Shown one piece after another: positions 52,056 to 61,181 of a stretch of DNA of 64,000 nucleotides. This stretch comes from Polyangiaceae bacterium. GTDB taxonomy: Bacteria; Myxococcota_A; Polyangia; Polyangiales; Polyangiaceae. The notes beneath the pieces were generated by a model that had not been told where the DNA came from, did no database searches, and saw only the letters and a program-made list of their open reading frames with translations. A program made the translations under genes and the position numbers. The number at the start of each line of letters is the position of its first letter. The stretch's first letter is position 1. Location of the stretch: assembly GCA_025353725.1 (NCBI GenBank), contig JANXOF010000061.1, positions 62,001 through 126,000 on the forward strand, written 5' to 3'.

Positions 52056-54068
52056 CTTGCGTTCTTGCGCCCGCAGGCGCTCATTGATGGCGGTGATTGT
52101 GCGGGTGAGCGACCCGTCGTGAAGGCACGCTAAGAGGTCTATCTTCCTGAATCCGCTCTGTTTTATGGAGTGAGCGGTGGTCAGCGGACTGAGGACGTTG
52201 AGGGTGCGCTCGTCACCGTCTTTTGCCGCGCGCTCGAAGTAGTTTTTCGCGGCGCAGGACACTCCAGCGGCTCGAATGTCGAGCGTCACCTGGAGAGATG
52301 AACTCATCTGCGAGCGATCGCCGTGAGCGAACGCCGTGCGGGCGCGCGTCGCCGCCTTGGGGTACTGAGCTCCCGCGGAACCGTGGGCGATGCTGTAGAG
52401 GTCGTCCCAGCCGACCACGCCCATTTTCTCCTCAAGGAGCAAAAACGCCTCGTCGACGGCGGGTTGAAGGTTGTCGCTCGAGGCCTCTTTCAAGGCCAAG
52501 TCGCGGACGCCGACGCGAAATTTTTTGTCTTCGAGGAGCTTGAGACCAGGATTCGCCCGAAGCACGAGACCCGCTTCCCGCATCGCCGCTTTCATGCGAT
52601 CGGTCGAAATGTAGGCGTTCATCAGCGCGCGATGAACGTCCTCGCGGCCTTGGACGGAGTCGCCAAGCTCGCCGAGACGTTTGATGCCCGAGCCGTAGTC
52701 GCCGCGCTCGATCATGGCGACAGCTTCTCGAATGCTCTCGTCGACCGAAGCATCCCCCACGGAGGATGCTGAGGCATCCTCAAAGGTGACGTCCGAGGCA
52801 CCTGTGCCTGTCGTCTCGTGTCCGCCTCCAGCTCGGAGGACCGCCGTAACCAGAACGATGAGGCCGAGGGCACCCGCCCCCATCGCGACAACCCACGAGC
52901 GACCTCCGAGGGAAAAGCTGGGTTTTGCCGTGTCGACGATCCGGGCCGCGGCTGCCGCGAGCGCCGGGTCAAGCGGCGGGTGCGAGATACCGCTTACAAG
53001 ACCTGGGCTTGTCGCAAATCCGCTCGGGGACGCGGGCATGAACTTCGCGTCGATTCGCCCACTTGCGCAGAGTTGCGCGAGAACCAACGTGACGCCGTCG
53101 ATAATCTCCCGAGCGTCCGCTGTCCGCTCACGCGCCTCCTTCGCGAGGAGTCGACCGACCAAGGCCTCGACGTCGGGCGGCACGTTGGAGTCGGCGCACT
53201 TCGTGACCATCGCGGGAACCGGTGCGGTCACCTGCATTCCGAGCAGCGCGACCTTGCTCTCTGCCTCAAAAGGCCGATGGCCAGTGAGCATCTCGTACAC
53301 AATCACGCCGAGAGCGTAGAGGTCGGCGCGTGCGTCGACGGACTGCCCGAGGGCTTGTTCGGGCGCCATGTATTCAGGCGTTCCATAGATCATTCCAGCC
53401 TGGGTCAGCACGCTCTGCTCGGGGCCCGCGCGATTGTTCGTACCGAGCTCACCCATCTGGACTTTGGCAATGCCGAAGTCGAGAACCTTGACGAAATCGG
53501 GGTCCCCGTCGCGTTCGACGAGCATCACGTTCTCGGGTTTTAGGTCGCGATGAACGATCTTGAGCGAGTGTGCACGCTGGAGCGCACTCGCGATCTGCCG
53601 CGCGATGTGCAGCGCGCGCCCAAGTTCGAGGCGACCCTTTGCGATGAGCTCTCGAAGGCTCCCGCCCTCGACAAATTCAAGCGCCAGAAAAAACGAGCCG
53701 TCGTCGAGCTTACCGAAGTCGGTTGCCGTAACGACGTGCGGGTGATCGATGTGAGCGGCGGCCATCGCTTCACGCTCGAACCGGGCGACGACCTCGGGCA
53801 ACCGCGTCATTTCGGGGTGCAACACTTTGATCGCCATGCGCTTGCGCATGAGCGTGTGCTCCGCCTGGTACACCGCGCCCATCCCGCCTTCGCCGAGCAG
53901 GCGCTCGATCAGGTAGCGATCGCTGATGATGGAACCAATGAGCGATCGAGGGCCCTTGCTCTGTTCCTTGCTCGAGTTCGCCTCTTTCGAGGAGCGCGGG
54001 CGCGCGGGCGTTCCCGAGACCGTGCCCGGTCGCGGCGCTCGCGGCTTATCGTCGGCGGATCCACCCAT
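52053..54068 (-). CDS. Membrane Ser/Thr protein kinase (PknB/Hanks type)
   Basis: 671 residues. The kinase domain covers about 50-320: glycine loop 'LLGEGGMGAVYQAEH', lysine 'MAIKVLHPEM', catalytic loop 'IVHRDLKPENVML', 'VLDFGIAKVQ' and 'GTPEYMAPEQALG', all catalytic residues intact. A transmembrane helix ('VAMGAGALGLIVLVTAVL', about 395-415) separates it from a C-terminal half of about 250 residues made of helical, TPR-like repeats ('YGSGIKRLGELGDSVQGRED', 'HRALMNAYISTDRMKAAMRE') that would lie outside the cytoplasm. Such kinases are abundant in Myxococcota and phosphorylate regulators. The neighbours include a PilZ and FIST/histidine kinase block. Confidence 0.92.
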   Translation of the reverse strand: MGGSADDKPRAPRPGTVSGTPARPRSSKEANSSKEQSKGPRSLIGSIISDRYLIERLLGEGGMGAVYQAEHTLMRKRMAIKVLHPEMTRLPEVVARFEREAMAAAHIDHPHVVTATDFGKLDDGSFFLALEFVEGGSLRELIAKGRLELGRALHIARQIASALQRAHSLKIVHRDLKPENVMLVERDGDPDFVKVLDFGIAKVQMGELGTNNRAGPEQSVLTQAGMIYGTPEYMAPEQALGQSVDARADLYALGVIVYEMLTGHRPFEAESKVALLGMQVTAPVPAMVTKCADSNVPPDVEALVGRLLAKEARERTADAREIIDGVTLVLAQLCASGRIDAKFMPASPSGFATSPGLVSGISHPPLDPALAAAAARIVDTAKPSFSLGGRSWVVAMGAGALGLIVLVTAVLRAGGGHETTGTGASDVTFEDASASSVGDASVDESIREAVAMIERGDYGSGIKRLGELGDSVQGREDVHRALMNAYISTDRMKAAMREAGLVLRANPGLKLLEDKKFRVGVRDLALKEASSDNLQPAVDEAFLLLEEKMGVVGWDDLYSIAHGSAGAQYPKAATRARTAFAHGDRSQMSSSLQVTLDIRAAGVSCAAKNYFERAAKDGDERTLNVLSPLTTAHSIKQSGFRKIDLLACLHDGSLTRTITAINERLRAQERK

Positions 54069-54145
54069 CAGGTCGCTCTAAGCATTCGATCGAAGTGTCT
54101 ATGGTAGCACTATCGCCTCCAAAAAGTGGCGGTCCGCGCGGGGCT

Positions 54146-54856
54146 CTAAAGGTCGACGAGGACGCCGACGGTGAGCCCTATCGCGAGGCTGTCCTTGCCC
54201 GACGGCAGGGCGTTGCCTTCCGCCTGTCCGGCACGCCTTACCTCGGGACCCGGCGCGACGTACGCGCTGCCCCTATGCCCAAAGCCCGTGCGCACGCCAA
54301 GCTCGGCGCTCAATTCCCACGGCCTTCGAAATTTGTAGGATGCACCCAATCCGAACGGTACATCGAAGTAACCTCCGCCGGCGCCCTGAACCGTGACCTC
54401 GGTGTCGACAGGGGGCGTACCCGGGGAAGCCGAAATGAGGGCGCGTGTCGCTGTCGTGCTTCGGGCATAAATGCCTGCATAGCCAAAGCCCGCGAACACC
54501 CAGGCGCGCCACGCGCCGCGCGGCCACGGTGACAGGAGTTTCACGCGTACGCCTGCTTGGGTGACGTCTCGCGCCGACGTTTGACCGCCCATGGGTGAAA
54601 CGTCGTGTCCAACGTACGCTCCGACGCGAACGAGCGGAATAAGGGCGACATGCGCGGTGAGTTGTACCGACGGCCCAAACTCAGCGTCCGGGCCACCTTC
54701 GGGTCTCGCGGTGAGCGCGCGCTTCATCACACCGACCTGGGCCGACGCGTCCCAGTGAAGCTGAGCTTGCGCGCTCGATGGCAGGAACAGGAACGAGAGA
54801 ACGACGGAGACACGGATCGCCGCACGTGCAGAATAGCGCCGGTTACGACGAGCCAT
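54146..54856 (-). CDS. Outer-membrane beta-barrel protein
   Basis: 236 residues from the ATG at 54856, giving a basic, hydrophobic signal peptide that ends 'LPSSAQAQ'. The mature protein is beta-rich with barrel-like strands: 'LHWDASAQVGVMKRALTA', 'LTAHVALIPLVRVGAYVGHD', 'AWVFAGFGYAGIYARST', 'GLGASYKFRRPWELSAELG' and the final 'SLAIGLTVGVLVDL'. Function is unknown. It is divergent from the deoxyhypusine-synthase-like gene, 97 bp apart, so the two may share a control region. An ATG 96 bp upstream is in frame but gives no signal peptide. Confidence 0.78.
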   Translation of the reverse strand: MARRNRRYSARAAIRVSVVLSFLFLPSSAQAQLHWDASAQVGVMKRALTARPEGGPDAEFGPSVQLTAHVALIPLVRVGAYVGHDVSPMGGQTSARDVTQAGVRVKLLSPWPRGAWRAWVFAGFGYAGIYARSTTATRALISASPGTPPVDTEVTVQGAGGGYFDVPFGLGASYKFRRPWELSAELGVRTGFGHRGSAYVAPGPEVRRAGQAEGNALPSGKDSLAIGLTVGVLVDL

Positions 54857-54953
54857 GCTCTGCTCGTACTCGAAAACGTGCGTCGGTGCAGCCTGTCTGC
54901 ACGCGCAAGCACTTGACGCGCCGGCTTTTACCAAAGAGAAGAGCGGCTTCAAA

Positions 54954-56243
54954 ATGGCTCAGATTACGAAGAAGAAGGCGCCCCGTCGTTCACCGAAGTC
55001 CGATGAGGCGAATCCCGCGGTCAAAGCGCGAAATACGCGCGCCTCGCGCGAAAGGTTTGAGCGCTCGCGAGATGTCGACCCGGTAGGAATCACGGGCAAA
55101 GAGTCGCCGTCGGAGATCCTCGCCACCGCCTTCCCGGCGTACGTGGGACGTCAGGAGCGAACGGCCTTTGAGATCATGTGCCGCTCTTCGGACGACGATT
55201 GCGCGACGTTCATGACCATGTCGGGCGCGATGACGCCCGCCGGTCTTCACCAGTCGTGCCTTATCCCGCTCATTGAACGCGGTCTTGTGGACTGCCTGAC
55301 GACCACCGGCGCGAATCTCTATCACGACGCTCATCGGCTTATCGGTCACCGCATTCGTGAAATTGACCCGAACGCGGGCGATCTCCAATATCGGCTTGCA
55401 CGAATCATTCGTATCTACGATTTAGGTTTCTGGGAGGAGACGCTCCTTCAAACCGACAAACTGTTTAGCGCGCTGCTGATGAAGCCCGCTTACCAGAAGA
55501 AAATGACGACGACCGAGCTTCACTTTCTGCTTGGTCGCGACGTAGCGGAGATCGAGAAGGCGCTGGGAATCCAGAATCCTTCGCTTCTCTCAACGTGCTG
55601 GCGGTTTGGTGTGCCGATTTTCGTCGGCGCCGTTCAAGACGGCTCTATTTTTCTGAATATCGTGAAGTTGAAGCGTCTCTACGGTGATGCGTTTAAACTC
55701 GAAATTGATGTGAACGACGACGTTTTCGAGATGGGAGCGATGCAGCACCACTGCTTCGGTACTCTTGGAAAAAAGATGGCGATATGGATTCTCGGCGGCG
55801 GGGTTCCGAAAAACTACACCCTGCAAGGCGAGCCCCTGCTCGACCAGATTCTGGGCGTACCTACACACGGTTTCGACTTTGACGTGCAGTTCTGCGTCGA
55901 CCCCGTCGACAACGGCGCGCTGAGCTCGTGCCCCGCCGGCGAGGGACACACTTGGGGCAAAGTTTCGGCGGAAAGCGTTCAGTACGGCTCGATGTATGTG
56001 CATTGTGACGTGACGGCCGTGTTCCCATGGGTCACGTACGCACTGCTCTCCGACCCGCGCGTGCACAGGACACCGCGCCGACTTTATGACGCTCGCGAGC
56101 AGGCTGTTGCGACGCTCCAAAAAGAGGTCGACAAGCGAAAGAAGAAGCTCGCTCTTACTGTTGAGTTCACACTTCCTGCGAAGGCAAAGCGTTCCGCAAA
56201 AGCGAAGAAAAAGTCCAAACCGCGCGTAGCAGCGCGCGTTTAG
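54954..56243 (+). CDS. Deoxyhypusine synthase-like protein
   Basis: 429 residues from the ATG at 54954. The family motifs include 'MSGAMTPAGLHQSCLIPLIE', 'LTTTGANLYHDAHRLIG', 'AIWILGGGVPKNYTLQGEPL' and 'GHTWGKVSAES', whose Lys matches the catalytic lysine that forms the enzyme-butylimine intermediate in deoxyhypusine synthase (W-G-K-I/V). The enzyme transfers the aminobutyl group of spermidine. Eukaryotes and archaea use it on eIF5A; bacteria have EF-P instead, so the bacterial homologue must do something else, perhaps make homospermidine. The last 45 residues are Lys/Arg-rich and the N-terminal 40 also basic, which is unusual. It stands alone in the window. Confidence 0.85.
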   Translation: MAQITKKKAPRRSPKSDEANPAVKARNTRASRERFERSRDVDPVGITGKESPSEILATAFPAYVGRQERTAFEIMCRSSDDDCATFMTMSGAMTPAGLHQSCLIPLIERGLVDCLTTTGANLYHDAHRLIGHRIREIDPNAGDLQYRLARIIRIYDLGFWEETLLQTDKLFSALLMKPAYQKKMTTTELHFLLGRDVAEIEKALGIQNPSLLSTCWRFGVPIFVGAVQDGSIFLNIVKLKRLYGDAFKLEIDVNDDVFEMGAMQHHCFGTLGKKMAIWILGGGVPKNYTLQGEPLLDQILGVPTHGFDFDVQFCVDPVDNGALSSCPAGEGHTWGKVSAESVQYGSMYVHCDVTAVFPWVTYALLSDPRVHRTPRRLYDAREQAVATLQKEVDKRKKKLALTVEFTLPAKAKRSAKAKKKSKPRVAARV

Positions 56244-56247
56244 CGAC

Positions 56248-56766
56248 CTATTCGTAACCGATCGTCGCCAGCATCTCAAACATGGCTAGGACTGTCGACG
56301 CGGACGCGTAGTCGAAGCCGACGCCCCCGAGAACGACGCCTTCGACGCTATCCACGCTAGCGAGAGGATTGTCGTCGCTCTCGCTAGCCTCGTGGCCGCG
56401 AGCGACTCGCGTGACGGGCAGGCCCGGCGAAGTCCTAACCGAAACCCCAGTCCACGCAACGACACTCTCGACGATGAGTGGGTCCCAGGTGGTTGGGGTT
56501 GAAATGGCAAGCGTGAGGCGGTCGCCGCGCACGAGCCCGCGCGCCTCGAGCGCGGCCCCTGCCAAGCTCAGGTTGACGATGACCGCCGGTTGGCTGCCTT
56601 CACTCCGAGGACTGAAAATCTCGATCGCTAGGCGTACGGTTCGCCGTTCGTAGGACCGGAAGTGGCCGATTCTTGGCGATATTGGCGATATTGGCGATAA
56701 AGGAGAAAAGCCGCCCTCGGGGGTACCGGCTGCGCCGGGTGGAGGACGAAGATTCGACGTGCTCAC
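56248..56766 (-). CDS. PilZ-domain protein with repeat-coded N-terminus
   Basis: 172 residues. The PilZ motif R-x-x-x-R and D/N-x-S-x-x-G appear as 'YERRTVRLAIEIFSPR' and 'VIVNLSLAGAALEARGLV'; these bind cyclic di-GMP in active members. The region 'WDPLIVESVVAWTGVSVRTS' continues the barrel. The N-terminal 35 residues are Pro/Ser-rich and contain 'SPLSPISPISP', encoded by a 9-bp tandem repeat (TTGGCGATA, three copies, 56673-56699). It is convergent with the deoxyhypusine-synthase-like gene, 4 bp apart. Whether it binds cyclic di-GMP is not shown, as the second motif has Asn where Asp is usual. Confidence 0.78.
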   Translation of the reverse strand: MSTSNLRPPPGAAGTPEGGFSPLSPISPISPRIGHFRSYERRTVRLAIEIFSPRSEGSQPAVIVNLSLAGAALEARGLVRGDRLTLAISTPTTWDPLIVESVVAWTGVSVRTSPGLPVTRVARGHEASESDDNPLASVDSVEGVVLGGVGFDYASASTVLAMFEMLATIGYE

Positions 56767-56879
56767 ACTTTCACCCGAACGGTACCACGGTCGACAGCGG
56801 TTGGCGTTTTCTGCGCGCGGTCGGTTAGGATGAGCGAGTGGATGACGCGTCGTAGGGTAGCGCCCGGGACCGAGATAAA

Positions 56880-58631
56880 ATGAGCCAGGATACGCGCAAA
56901 GACAAACGCGCCAAGGTCGTCAGCCTCAACGTTCGCTACAAGAGCGCGACGGTTGACGAATTCATTGAAAATCATTCCCACGACGTGAGTAAGGGCGGTC
57001 TCTTCGTGAAGACGGCTGCGCCTTTCCCGCCAGGCACGTTGCTGAAGTTTGAGATTCGCCTGGCGGGCGACTTGAGCGTCATCTCCGGCGTAGGGCGAGT
57101 GGTTTGGAAGCGTGACCCGACCCAATCCGCGACCGAAAAACCGTCGGGAATGGGCGTGAAGTTCATCAAAATAGATGATTCTTCGCGCTTGATCATCGAC
57201 AGGCTGGTCGCTGAAAAGGCAGATGCTGGAAGTGCATACACGTCCGAGCCGGCCGTCGGAGATTCACCTGCCGAACATCCTACGACGCTGCGTGGTCTTG
57301 TTGCGGCTCCCCCGGCCGACGTAAGCGGTCCGCCCGCATCGCCGCCACCCAACGCGGTAGCCGTCGCGAGCGCGGGGACGAGAAAGCTGCCACCTCCCCC
57401 CCTTTCAAGCGCGGTCCCGGGAGCCGCGAGTTTGAGCGGCCGTCCGGGTCCGGGTCCCGCTCCGTCCGCCAAGCCGGTCGCTGCCTCGAGTTCGAGGCCA
57501 AGCGTCGCGCCAACGCGAGACGTCGTCGGACAGTCGGGACGTCCCGCATCGGCAACGGCTCCGCCCGCGCCCGTCGCAAGGGTCGCGGCTACGGAGGTGG
57601 GCGTAGCGCCCGCACCTCGCCTCGTGTCGCCTGCTCCCGCGCCTTCGTCAGGCGCATCTCCTTCACCCAAGGGCGCACCGTTCGGTACAGCGCCACCTCG
57701 TCCGGTGGCTTCGGGGAGAAAAGCCACCATGATGGGGGTAGGCATGCCGACACCCTCGGGGGACTTGCTCGCGAAGGCGCTCCCGTCGAGCGGCGCGCCC
57801 ATGTTCCCTACGGGATTCGCCGACGGCGGAACGGAGCCGCTTCGCGAGCAGACCGTGATGAAACAGGCCGCCGAGCTCCTCGAGGAGGCGCTCAAAGAGG
57901 CGGGGGGGTCTCTCGAAGAGATCGGACAAAACCCACTTTTCAAAAAGCCAGCTGAGTTCGAACTCCCTTCACCGTCGGCGCCCCGGAAAGAGCCACACTT
58001 ATCTCCGACTGCCTATGAGGCCCCCGGCGTCGCGTCGCCCCCTGGTGAGCCGCTCACCGTGTCTCAACCGCCGGCGCCCTTTGGTATCGCCGCCGACGGC
58101 CCTCGAAATCTCCGCGACTCCCTTGCGAAGCCGCCGGGAAAGACGGGCAACTTCGGCCGATACGCGGGATTACTGTTGGTGCTCTCGGCCGGCGCGGGCG
58201 GCGTGTTTGCCTGGCAGTCGGGTGCGTTTGACAGCGGCGGGACCTCGCCGCCCAACGTGACACCGCCAGCCTCGGCCGCGAGTGCGGCGGCGCCCCTACC
58301 ACCGACCGCCTCGAGTGCGCCCCCTATCCGCGGTTCAGACGTCGTGGACGCTTCCGGACCGAGCGCGACAGCCGAAGCCGGCGTTGGTGCGGCGATCGTC
58401 GACGCTGGGGTGCCTGACGCGCGCGCAGAGGCGCGCAAACCGGCGCCCGCATTCAAGGCGCCTCCTCGACCCAAGCCGCCGGCACCCCCTCCTGCTGCAG
58501 CCTCGGCAAGCGACGCGCCTGCGGCCCCTTCAGTCACGCCGCCAGTCGGTGACCCCCCCACAGGCGCAACGACCGTGGTTCCAAGTCCCGCGCCAGTTTC
58601 GACTCCCGCGAAAGAGCCCTCCGAGCCCTAG
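56880..58631 (+). CDS. PilZ (gmx TIGR02266-like) protein with disordered linker and membrane helix
   Basis: 583 residues. Residues about 5-110 form a PilZ-type domain of the Myxococcus paralogous type: 'RAKVVSLNVRYKSATVDEFI', 'NHSHDVSKGGLFVKTAAPFP' (D-x-S-x-G-G-x-F) and 'GTLLKFEIRLAGDLSVISGV'. A long Pro/Ala/Ser-rich region without fold (about 120-420) follows, with a short helical part near 'REQTVMKQAAELLEEALKEA'. One transmembrane helix ('YAGLLLVLSAGAGGVFAWQS', about 428-447) leads to a Pro/Ala-rich extracytoplasmic tail. A cytoplasmic signal receptor tethered to an envelope-spanning tail is a reasonable reading; no partner is known. Confidence 0.82.
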   Translation: MSQDTRKDKRAKVVSLNVRYKSATVDEFIENHSHDVSKGGLFVKTAAPFPPGTLLKFEIRLAGDLSVISGVGRVVWKRDPTQSATEKPSGMGVKFIKIDDSSRLIIDRLVAEKADAGSAYTSEPAVGDSPAEHPTTLRGLVAAPPADVSGPPASPPPNAVAVASAGTRKLPPPPLSSAVPGAASLSGRPGPGPAPSAKPVAASSSRPSVAPTRDVVGQSGRPASATAPPAPVARVAATEVGVAPAPRLVSPAPAPSSGASPSPKGAPFGTAPPRPVASGRKATMMGVGMPTPSGDLLAKALPSSGAPMFPTGFADGGTEPLREQTVMKQAAELLEEALKEAGGSLEEIGQNPLFKKPAEFELPSPSAPRKEPHLSPTAYEAPGVASPPGEPLTVSQPPAPFGIAADGPRNLRDSLAKPPGKTGNFGRYAGLLLVLSAGAGGVFAWQSGAFDSGGTSPPNVTPPASAASAAAPLPPTASSAPPIRGSDVVDASGPSATAEAGVGAAIVDAGVPDARAEARKPAPAFKAPPRPKPPAPPPAAASASDAPAAPSVTPPVGDPPTGATTVVPSPAPVSTPAKEPSEP

Positions 58632-58742
58632 CGAACGGGGTTCGCGGTCGAGCCGTGAGAGAACGCGCTCTCGCGAAGGCGCAGCCGTCGGGCGGTCCGG
58701 GTATGCTGGGCGTGCGCCCTCGGGCGTACAGGGGGGGCCTGG

Positions 58743-59909
58743 ATGCGACTACGAATCGGAACCAGTACGAATCCGCGGGCAAAAGATGCGGTCGCGACAG
58801 CTGTTCGAAGTGCACTCGTCGCGTGCAGATCGCCTGCCGTCGCGGTTGTCTTCACGACGTTCGAGTACGACCACGCGGAGGTGCTCGAGGCTGCAAGTGG
58901 CGAAATCGGGCGCGTTCCATGGGCCGGCGTCGTCACACCGGCTATCCTCGCGGGGCGCAGGGTCATTCCGCGGGGCGTTGCTGTGGGCGTTGTCGATTGC
59001 GACAAAATGCACGCCTACGTCGGTGCTTCGGGGCCCGAGTGCACGGACCCGCGTGAGGCTGGCCGTCGCGTGGCTCGTGCCGCGCTCGTCGACGCGCCTT
59101 TGCTTCCTGTCGACCGCAGCCGCGCGATGCTCCTCTTTTCCGACACCGAGAGGTGGGACGCGGCGGAGGTCGTTCACGGCGCGCTCAGCGTCGCCGGCGC
59201 AGGTGTGGCTTGGGGCGGCGGCGGCACGGGGAACGGTCCGAGCGGGGAACGCGCGGTTCGTTACGCGCACGGCCACTCCCTCCGCGAACCGGTCGTCGCC
59301 CTGACGCTAGACTGCCATGCGCGCGTGGGAGTGGGCATCCAGCACGGGTGGCAACCGACGGGGCCGCCGGCGATGGTCACGCGCGTCGATGGCTGCCGAC
59401 TCGTACGCCTCGAGCACCGACCGGCCTTTGAGATTTATCGCACCGCGGCCGAAGAGCGCGGCGAGTGCCTCGACACCGCGCGGTTCGTGCACTTTGCAAT
59501 GACCCACCCTTTAGGTATTCCGCAAGCCGATGGCGAATACCTGATCCGGGATCCTCTATCCGTCGATGATGACGGTGCACTCCGTTTCCTCGCGAGCGTG
59601 CCGGACAGCGCGCTCGTGCGCGTGATGGAGGGCTCGCCTGCGACCCTCGTAGGAGCCGCGCGAATTGCCGCCTCGATGGCGCGCGAAGACGCGGGCGGAG
59701 ACATCGGCGGGGCTTTGGTTTTCGACTGCATTTCGCGATCGCTGATGCTCGGTTCTCGCTTGGGCGAGGAGCTTTCCGCGTGCCAGGACGCGCTTGGTGA
59801 AGAGGTGCCCATGCTGGGTTGTTTGACGTTCGGCGAGGTCGGCGCTTTCGGAGCCCGGATGCCTCAATTTCATAACAAGACGATGGTCGTCCTTGCGCTT
59901 CCGGCGTGA
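58743..59909 (+). CDS. FIST-domain sensor protein
   Basis: 388 residues with an AGGGGGG ribosome-binding site just before the ATG. It contains the FIST N domain ('TNPRAKDAVATAVRSAL', 'AVAVVFTTFEYDHAEVLEAA', 'AVGVVDCDKMHAYVGASG', 'GAGVAWGGGGTGNGPSGERA') and FIST C domain ('YRTAAEERGECLDTARFVHF', 'HPLGIPQADGEYLIRDPLSV', 'ALVFDCISRSLMLGSRLGEE', 'PMLGCLTFGEVGAFGA'). FIST domains are predicted to bind small molecules, perhaps amino acids, and are often fused to signalling domains. Here the histidine kinase is a separate gene 6 bp downstream, so the pair likely forms a sensor-kinase unit split over two genes. Confidence 0.88.
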   Translation: MRLRIGTSTNPRAKDAVATAVRSALVACRSPAVAVVFTTFEYDHAEVLEAASGEIGRVPWAGVVTPAILAGRRVIPRGVAVGVVDCDKMHAYVGASGPECTDPREAGRRVARAALVDAPLLPVDRSRAMLLFSDTERWDAAEVVHGALSVAGAGVAWGGGGTGNGPSGERAVRYAHGHSLREPVVALTLDCHARVGVGIQHGWQPTGPPAMVTRVDGCRLVRLEHRPAFEIYRTAAEERGECLDTARFVHFAMTHPLGIPQADGEYLIRDPLSVDDDGALRFLASVPDSALVRVMEGSPATLVGAARIAASMAREDAGGDIGGALVFDCISRSLMLGSRLGEELSACQDALGEEVPMLGCLTFGEVGAFGARMPQFHNKTMVVLALPA

Positions 59910-59915
59910 ATCAAC

Positions 59916-61175
59916 GTGCCTAGTTCGTCCCAGCCGACTCAGCACCTCAAGACGACGGAAGAGCGCCTTGCGCGGCTCAGTGTGCTCCAAGAACTCACGG
60001 TGACGGCTCTCGACCTCTTCAACGCCGAAGCGTCTGCCGACCTTTTTCTCGAGCGTGTCGCGGAGCGGCTCGGAGCGCTTGCCGCCGCTTGGGTCGCTAT
60101 GGGAGCCCCTCCCGGCGTTACGCTCGTAGGCTCGGCTGGACTTTCCGAGGCCTCCCGCGCACTCCCGTTGCCGCCACTTCCGCTCGGTTCAGCGGACCTC
60201 CTCTCCCTAAAGCTTGGCTATCCCGAGCTGGCGCGCGCGGGGCTCGTGCGGTGGAATTTCGGCTTCCGCGAGGGGGCTGGCCCGCGCGCGAACGGGGGCC
60301 ACGCGCTCTTGCTCTGGTTCGACCCTGCACGAAGTCCGCCCGAGGAATACCGATCGGCTATCGAACGCCTCGTCGACGTGTTGGTGACGGTCGTAACGCA
60401 CCGAAGGCTAGCCCTGGACCTTCGGCGAAGTTATGAAGAGCTCGCGCGTACGCAGCTTGTGCTCGTCGAACGCGAACGCTTAGCGGCGGTCGGTGAGCTT
60501 GCGGCCGTGGTCGCGCACGAGGTTCGCAATCCGCTTGCAGTGATCTTTAATTGCATAGGCTCGCTCGAGAAAAGCGGTGCGCCTCCCTTTGACACAAAAA
60601 CCCTTCTCGGCATTCTCGCCGAGGAGGCTACGCGGCTCAATCAGATCGTCTCCGAGTTGCTCGACTTCGCGCGGCCTGGCGATGTTCACCTGCGGAGTGA
60701 GTCGCTCGAAGAAATCGTGAAAACCGCGATTGAAGCCGTGAGAAGCGCCCACGCGGCGCCGCTCACGATAAACCTAGACGTGCCGCAGTCGCTTCCCGCG
60801 CAGCGGCTCGACGCGCGGCTGGTTCGGCGAGCCGTAATCAATCTCCTCACGAATGCGGCTCAAGCCACGGCGATAGGCGGTCGTGTCGATGTACGGTTGA
60901 CGGAGGACACGAGCGTTCTCGCACAGGGAATACGGCTCGATGTTACGGACGACGGAATCGGCATTTCGGCAGACGTCTGCGGGCGTATTTTTGAGCCGTT
61001 CTTCACCACGAAAGCGTTCGGGACTGGGTTGGGCCTTTCGATCGTGAAACACGCCGCAGAGGCTCACCAAGGCGACATCACAGTCACATCACGGGAGGGC
61101 GAGGGAACGACGTTTACATTACGCCTCCCGCGCCTTCCTTTAAGGGCCCGACACCCAGGCGGCGTCGCGTGCTGA
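59916..61175 (+). CDS. Cytoplasmic histidine kinase paired with the FIST protein
   Basis: 419 residues from a GTG 6 bp after the FIST gene. The first 170 residues look like a GAF-type sensor ('LSVLQELTVTALDLFNAEAS', 'AAWVAMGAPPGVTLVGSAGL'). The dimerisation/phospho-acceptor H-box is 'GELAAVVAHEVRNPLAVIFN' with the His near residue 201. The ATPase part has 'INLLTNAAQA' (N box), 'VTDDGIGISADV' (G1), 'FEPFFTTKAFGTGLGLSIVK' (F and G2). No transmembrane helix is visible. All catalytic residues are present. No response regulator is adjacent, so its partner is elsewhere. It converges with the M4 protease gene at a 6 bp gap. Confidence 0.92.
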   Translation: MPSSSQPTQHLKTTEERLARLSVLQELTVTALDLFNAEASADLFLERVAERLGALAAAWVAMGAPPGVTLVGSAGLSEASRALPLPPLPLGSADLLSLKLGYPELARAGLVRWNFGFREGAGPRANGGHALLLWFDPARSPPEEYRSAIERLVDVLVTVVTHRRLALDLRRSYEELARTQLVLVERERLAAVGELAAVVAHEVRNPLAVIFNCIGSLEKSGAPPFDTKTLLGILAEEATRLNQIVSELLDFARPGDVHLRSESLEEIVKTAIEAVRSAHAAPLTINLDVPQSLPAQRLDARLVRRAVINLLTNAAQATAIGGRVDVRLTEDTSVLAQGIRLDVTDDGIGISADVCGRIFEPFFTTKAFGTGLGLSIVKHAAEAHQGDITVTSREGEGTTFTLRLPRLPLRARHPGGVAC

Positions 61176-61181
61176 CGTAGG

